A stretch of DNA of 64,000 nt. Source: Porphyrobacter sp. CACIAM 03H1. Lineage in GTDB: Bacteria; Pseudomonadota; Alphaproteobacteria; Sphingomonadales; Sphingomonadaceae. The notes under the pieces are model-generated. The model saw only the letters and a list, made by a program, of their open reading frames with translations. It was not told the DNA's origin and did no database searches. The translations under genes and the position numbers were made by a program. Below, piece by piece: positions 61,839 through 64,000 of the stretch (the stretch's first letter is position 1; each line of letters starts with the position of its first letter). Where the stretch lies: contig NZ_CP021378.1 of NCBI RefSeq assembly GCF_002215495.1, positions 1,043,646 to 1,107,645 of the forward strand, in the 5' to 3' direction.

Positions 61839-61932
61839 GGGTGCCCCTCGCTTCGGCGCTGACATGGCACCGTTCATCGGAGCTTCAGTCGCGGAAGGCT
61901 TTGACCCGGATGATGATTGCGAGCCCCACCCC

Positions 61933-62382
61933 ATGATTTCGCCCCCTCTCCCGGGCGGCGTGCTCGACGGCGCACGGCACCTCTACGCGGTGCGTGTGTA
62001 TTACGAGGACACCGACCTTTCGGGCATCACCTACCACGCCAATTACCTGCGCTGGTTCGAGCGCGCGCGCAGCGATCTCCTGCGCCTGCTCGGCATCGAC
62101 CAGCGCGCGGCGATCGAGGCGGGAGAGGGGGCCTATGCGCTTTCCGAGGTGAATCTCAGATACCTGCGCCCTGCCAAGCTCGACGATGATGTGGTGATCG
62201 AGACGCGCTGCACCGAGCTTGGCGCGGCATCGTGCCGGATGCACCAGATCGCACGGCGCGATGACGAAATATTATGCGAGGCAAGTTTGCGTGTCGGCTT
62301 CATCACGCTAGATGGTCGCCCGCGCCGCCAGCCGGCCGAATGGCGCGCCGCCTTCTCGACCTTCATGACCAAGGACACCTGA
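61933..62382 (+). CDS. ybgC: YbgC/FadM-type acyl-CoA thioesterase
   Basis: A hot-dog-fold thioesterase of 149 residues, the first gene of the tol-pal cluster: RVYYEDTDLSGITYHANYLRWFERAR (YxDxD and HxxY active region), and the strands DDVVIETRCTEL. In E. coli YbgC acts on short acyl-CoA and links with phospholipid metabolism. The start at 61933 fits the family; an ATG at 61864 adds 23 residues. Its stop is four bases before tolQ. Confidence 0.88.
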   Translation: MISPPLPGGVLDGARHLYAVRVYYEDTDLSGITYHANYLRWFERARSDLLRLLGIDQRAAIEAGEGAYALSEVNLRYLRPAKLDDDVVIETRCTELGAASCRMHQIARRDDEILCEASLRVGFITLDGRPRRQPAEWRAAFSTFMTKDT

Positions 62383-62386
62383 CCCC

Positions 62387-63094
62387 GTGACGTTTGCCCT
62401 GCTCGCCGCTGCCGCCCCTGCTGCCGCCCCGACCCGGCTCGACCCGGTCGAACTGTTCCTCCAGGCCGACATCATCGTGCAAGGCGTTATGGTCGGGCTG
62501 ATCCTTGCCAGCATCTGGGTGTGGATGATCATCGTCTCCTTTTCCCTGCGCATCGGCGGCCTTGCGAAGAAATCGGCCGAATACGAGGCGGAGTTCTGGG
62601 ACCAGCGCGACCGCGAGGCGCTGCTGACCAAGCAGGTGAGGAAGGAAGTCCCCGCCGCCCGCGTCGCTGCCGCCGGTCTCGACGAATGGAGGAAGTCGAC
62701 CGCCAAGCAGCCGGTCGACCGCGCCGCCACCCGCGAGCGGATCGCCGCCGCAATGGACAGCCAGATCGCGGAAGAAGCCGACGAACTCGCCGGGCGGCTC
62801 AATTTCCTCGCCACGGTCGGCTCGGTTGCGCCCTTTGTCGGGCTGTTCGGCACGGTTTGGGGGATCATGAACTCCTTCTTCCAGATCGGCGCGCAGCAGA
62901 GCGCCAGCCTCGCCGTGGTCGCCCCCGGCATCGCCGAAGCGCTGTTCGCCACCGCGATCGGCCTGTTCGCCGCGATCCCCGCGGTGATCGCCTATAACCG
63001 CTTCGGCGGATCGGTGGACCGCTACGAGGCGGGGCTGCAGCGGTTCGCCGACAGGCTCCACACCGGCCTCAGCCGCGAGCTGGACCGCGCCTGA
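62387..63094 (+). CDS. tolQ: TolQ, proton channel of the Tol-Pal system
   Basis: Inner-membrane protein of 235 residues with three membrane spans (VQGVMVGLILASIWVWMIIVSF, then FLATVGSVAPFVGLFGTVWGIMNSF and APGIAEALFATAIGLFAAIPAVIAYN), the second and third carrying the conserved TolQ/ExbB/MotA residues. GTG start at 62387. It energises TolA for outer-membrane constriction at division. A 66-bp repeat separates it from tolR. Confidence 0.95.
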   Translation: MTFALLAAAAPAAAPTRLDPVELFLQADIIVQGVMVGLILASIWVWMIIVSFSLRIGGLAKKSAEYEAEFWDQRDREALLTKQVRKEVPAARVAAAGLDEWRKSTAKQPVDRAATRERIAAAMDSQIAEEADELAGRLNFLATVGSVAPFVGLFGTVWGIMNSFFQIGAQQSASLAVVAPGIAEALFATAIGLFAAIPAVIAYNRFGGSVDRYEAGLQRFADRLHTGLSRELDRA

Positions 63095-63110
63095 TGGAAA
63101 GTCACGACAT

Positions 63111-63176
63111 CCGTTCGCCTCGAGCGAAGTCGAGAGGCTGTCGCGCTGGTGTCTCGACTTCGCTCGACATGAACGG
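63111..63176. repeat. Repeat family B (66 bp), copy 4, inside the tol operon
   Basis: CCGTTCGCCTCGAGCGAAGT at the left and ACTTCGCTCGACATGAACGG at the right around a short middle. It lies between tolQ (stop 63094) and tolR (start 63190), so it is cotranscribed and would form a hairpin in the mRNA. Confidence 0.88.
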
Positions 63177-63189
63177 GGAGGGCTGAGCG

Positions 63190-63630
63190 ATGGCCATGAA
63201 CCTGTCTTCCCGCCGCAAAGGCTCCAAGCGCACCCGCCGCGCCGCGATGGCCGAGATCAACGTCACGCCGCTGGTCGACGTGATGCTGGTGCTGCTGATC
63301 ATCTTCATGGTGACGGTGACGCTCCCCGCGGTCGGCGTGCCTGTCGAGCTGCCCGAAAGCCGCGCCGCGCCGGTCGAGGAGCAGCCGGACCAGATCACCA
63401 TCTCGATCGACCGGCAGGGCACGATCTATATCGAGGAGGATGCCGTTCCCGCAGGCGGGCTGCCCGCAGCGCTGGAGGCGCTGGATCGCGGGGGCGAGCC
63501 GCCGCTGATCGTGCTGCGCGGCGATCGCAGCCTCGATTACGGCAGGGTAATGCAGGTGATGGGCGAACTGGGCCGGGCGGGCTTCACCTCGATCTCGCTG
63601 GTCACCGAGGGTTCAGTTTCGGCTCCATAA
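63190..63630 (+). CDS. tolR: TolR, membrane component of the Tol-Pal system
   Basis: A 146-residue bitopic inner-membrane protein: one span (VDVMLVLLIIFMVTVTLP) with the functional Asp in PLVDVML, and a periplasmic domain (VELPESRAAP, ISIDRQGTIYIEEDAVPAG, VLRGDRSLDYGRVMQVMGELGRAGF). ATG at 63190. A second Met (63196) is possible. It works with TolQ to drive TolA. Confidence 0.95.
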   Translation: MAMNLSSRRKGSKRTRRAAMAEINVTPLVDVMLVLLIIFMVTVTLPAVGVPVELPESRAAPVEEQPDQITISIDRQGTIYIEEDAVPAGGLPAALEALDRGGEPPLIVLRGDRSLDYGRVMQVMGELGRAGFTSISLVTEGSVSAP

Positions 63631-63643
63631 CGCGAGTGAGGTG

Positions 63644-64000
63644 ATGGGAGAGCTTGCGCTTCGCAACGACGAGAAGGTCGGTCTTGCCGCCGCAGTGCTG
63701 CTGCACGCGGCGCTGGTCGGCGTGCTCGCGTTGCAGACGGTGCGCAGCGAGGTTTCCGTCTTTCCCGAGCGGATGACGGTGAGCCTTGCGACCGAAGTCG
63801 GGCTGGAGGCTGCCTCGCCCGACCCGGTCGCGGAAAGCAGGGCTTCGATCGCCCCGACCCTCGCCGACAATCCCGCGCCCGCGCCGCCGGCGCCCGCACC
63901 GGCAGCCGAGCGTGTGCCCTCGCCGCCGGTGCCGCGTCCCCAGCCGACCGCTGCGCCGCGGCCCTCGCCCGCCCCGACGCAGGCCGCGCCTGCGCGAGAC
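63644..64000 (+). CDS. tolA: TolA/TonB-like protein, truncated by the window end
   Basis: The first 119 codons of the third tol gene: cytoplasmic start MGELALRNDEKVG, one membrane span (LAAAVLLHAALVGVLAL), then a Pro/Ala-rich linker (NPAPAPPAPAPAAERVPSPP). The ATG at 63644 follows GTGAGGTG. TolA links TolQR to the outer membrane. The periplasmic helical domain and C-terminal domain lie beyond position 64000. Confidence 0.85.
   Translation, partial: MGELALRNDEKVGLAAAVLLHAALVGVLALQTVRSEVSVFPERMTVSLATEVGLEAASPDPVAESRASIAPTLADNPAPAPPAPAPAAERVPSPPVPRPQPTAAPRPSPAPTQAAPARD

Overview
The window is high-GC (by eye mid-to-high 60s percent) chromosomal DNA of an alphaproteobacterium, most likely Sphingomonadales, family Erythrobacteraceae (Erythrobacter/Porphyrobacter/Altererythrobacter type). 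The basis is a crtY-crtI-crtB carotenoid operon, a split his cluster (hisB-hisH-hisA-hisF-hisE), tolQ/R/A with ybgC, an alphaproteobacterial SspB, TorF-type putative porins, small proteins typical of sphingomonads, and several dispersed palindromic repeat families. I see no rRNA, tRNA, CRISPR array, transposase or integrase.

Layout. 0.2-1.9 kb: end of a gentisate ring-cleavage operon (fumarylpyruvate hydrolase and a gentisate dioxygenase whose 5' end looks damaged). 2-8 kb: secreted proteins, an acyl-homoserine-lactone/penicillin acylase and two outer-membrane barrel genes that share a hairpin-forming leader. 8.3-10.3 kb: alcohol dehydrogenase and SDR. 10.4-13.4 kb: phosphate-scavenging pair (beta-propeller phytase and PhoX-like phosphatase) plus a membrane protein. 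13.5-17.7 kb: Dps, 6-phosphogluconolactonase, Nudix, DNA polymerase IV, MFS exporter. 17.8-22 kb: two-subunit biotin-dependent acyl-CoA carboxylase with a compositionally odd central part in its biotin subunit. 22-26.4 kb: carotenoid operon with a LOG-family phosphoribohydrolase gene overlapped into it. 26.6-32.1 kb: MipA/OmpV, amidohydrolase, TPP riboswitch and thiC, exported small proteins including a periplasmic Rid protein. 32.1-33.6 kb: a low-GC island with a DUF3800 gene and a truncated partner frame. 33.6-46.5 kb: housekeeping and orphan genes (GGDEF, cold shock, short HPF, a photolyase-like protein with unusual domain order, S41 protease, PEBP, SWIB, DoxX/cupin operon, M19 dipeptidase, two small paralogous membrane proteins around a perfect palindrome, dapD). 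46.7-55.6 kb: acyl-CoA catabolism (ACAD11-type kinase, Zn-alcohol dehydrogenase, three acyl-CoA dehydrogenases, GPH-type symporter, SDR), with one dehydrogenase gene bracketed by inverted repeats. 55.6-58.2 kb: methyltransferase, gmk, sspB. 58.3-64 kb: histidine biosynthesis, HIT protein, then ybgC-tolQ-tolR-tolA, truncated by the window edge.

Three repeat families recur between genes and sometimes inside operons: a 102-bp element (three copies of identical length), a 66-68-bp element (four copies plus a 91-bp relative) and GC hairpins built on CCCCTCCCGC (five loci). They split hisF from hisE and tolQ from tolR. Starts were chosen from ribosome-binding sites, signal peptides, family length and stop/start overlaps; many operons use ATGA, GTGA or TTGA coupling. 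Nothing here is a proven new system. The best leads are the shared porin leader hairpin, the LOG gene embedded in the carotenoid operon, the permuted photolyase-like protein, the paired small membrane proteins with their operator-like palindrome, and the kinase/dehydrogenase set that may handle 4-hydroxyacyl-CoA.
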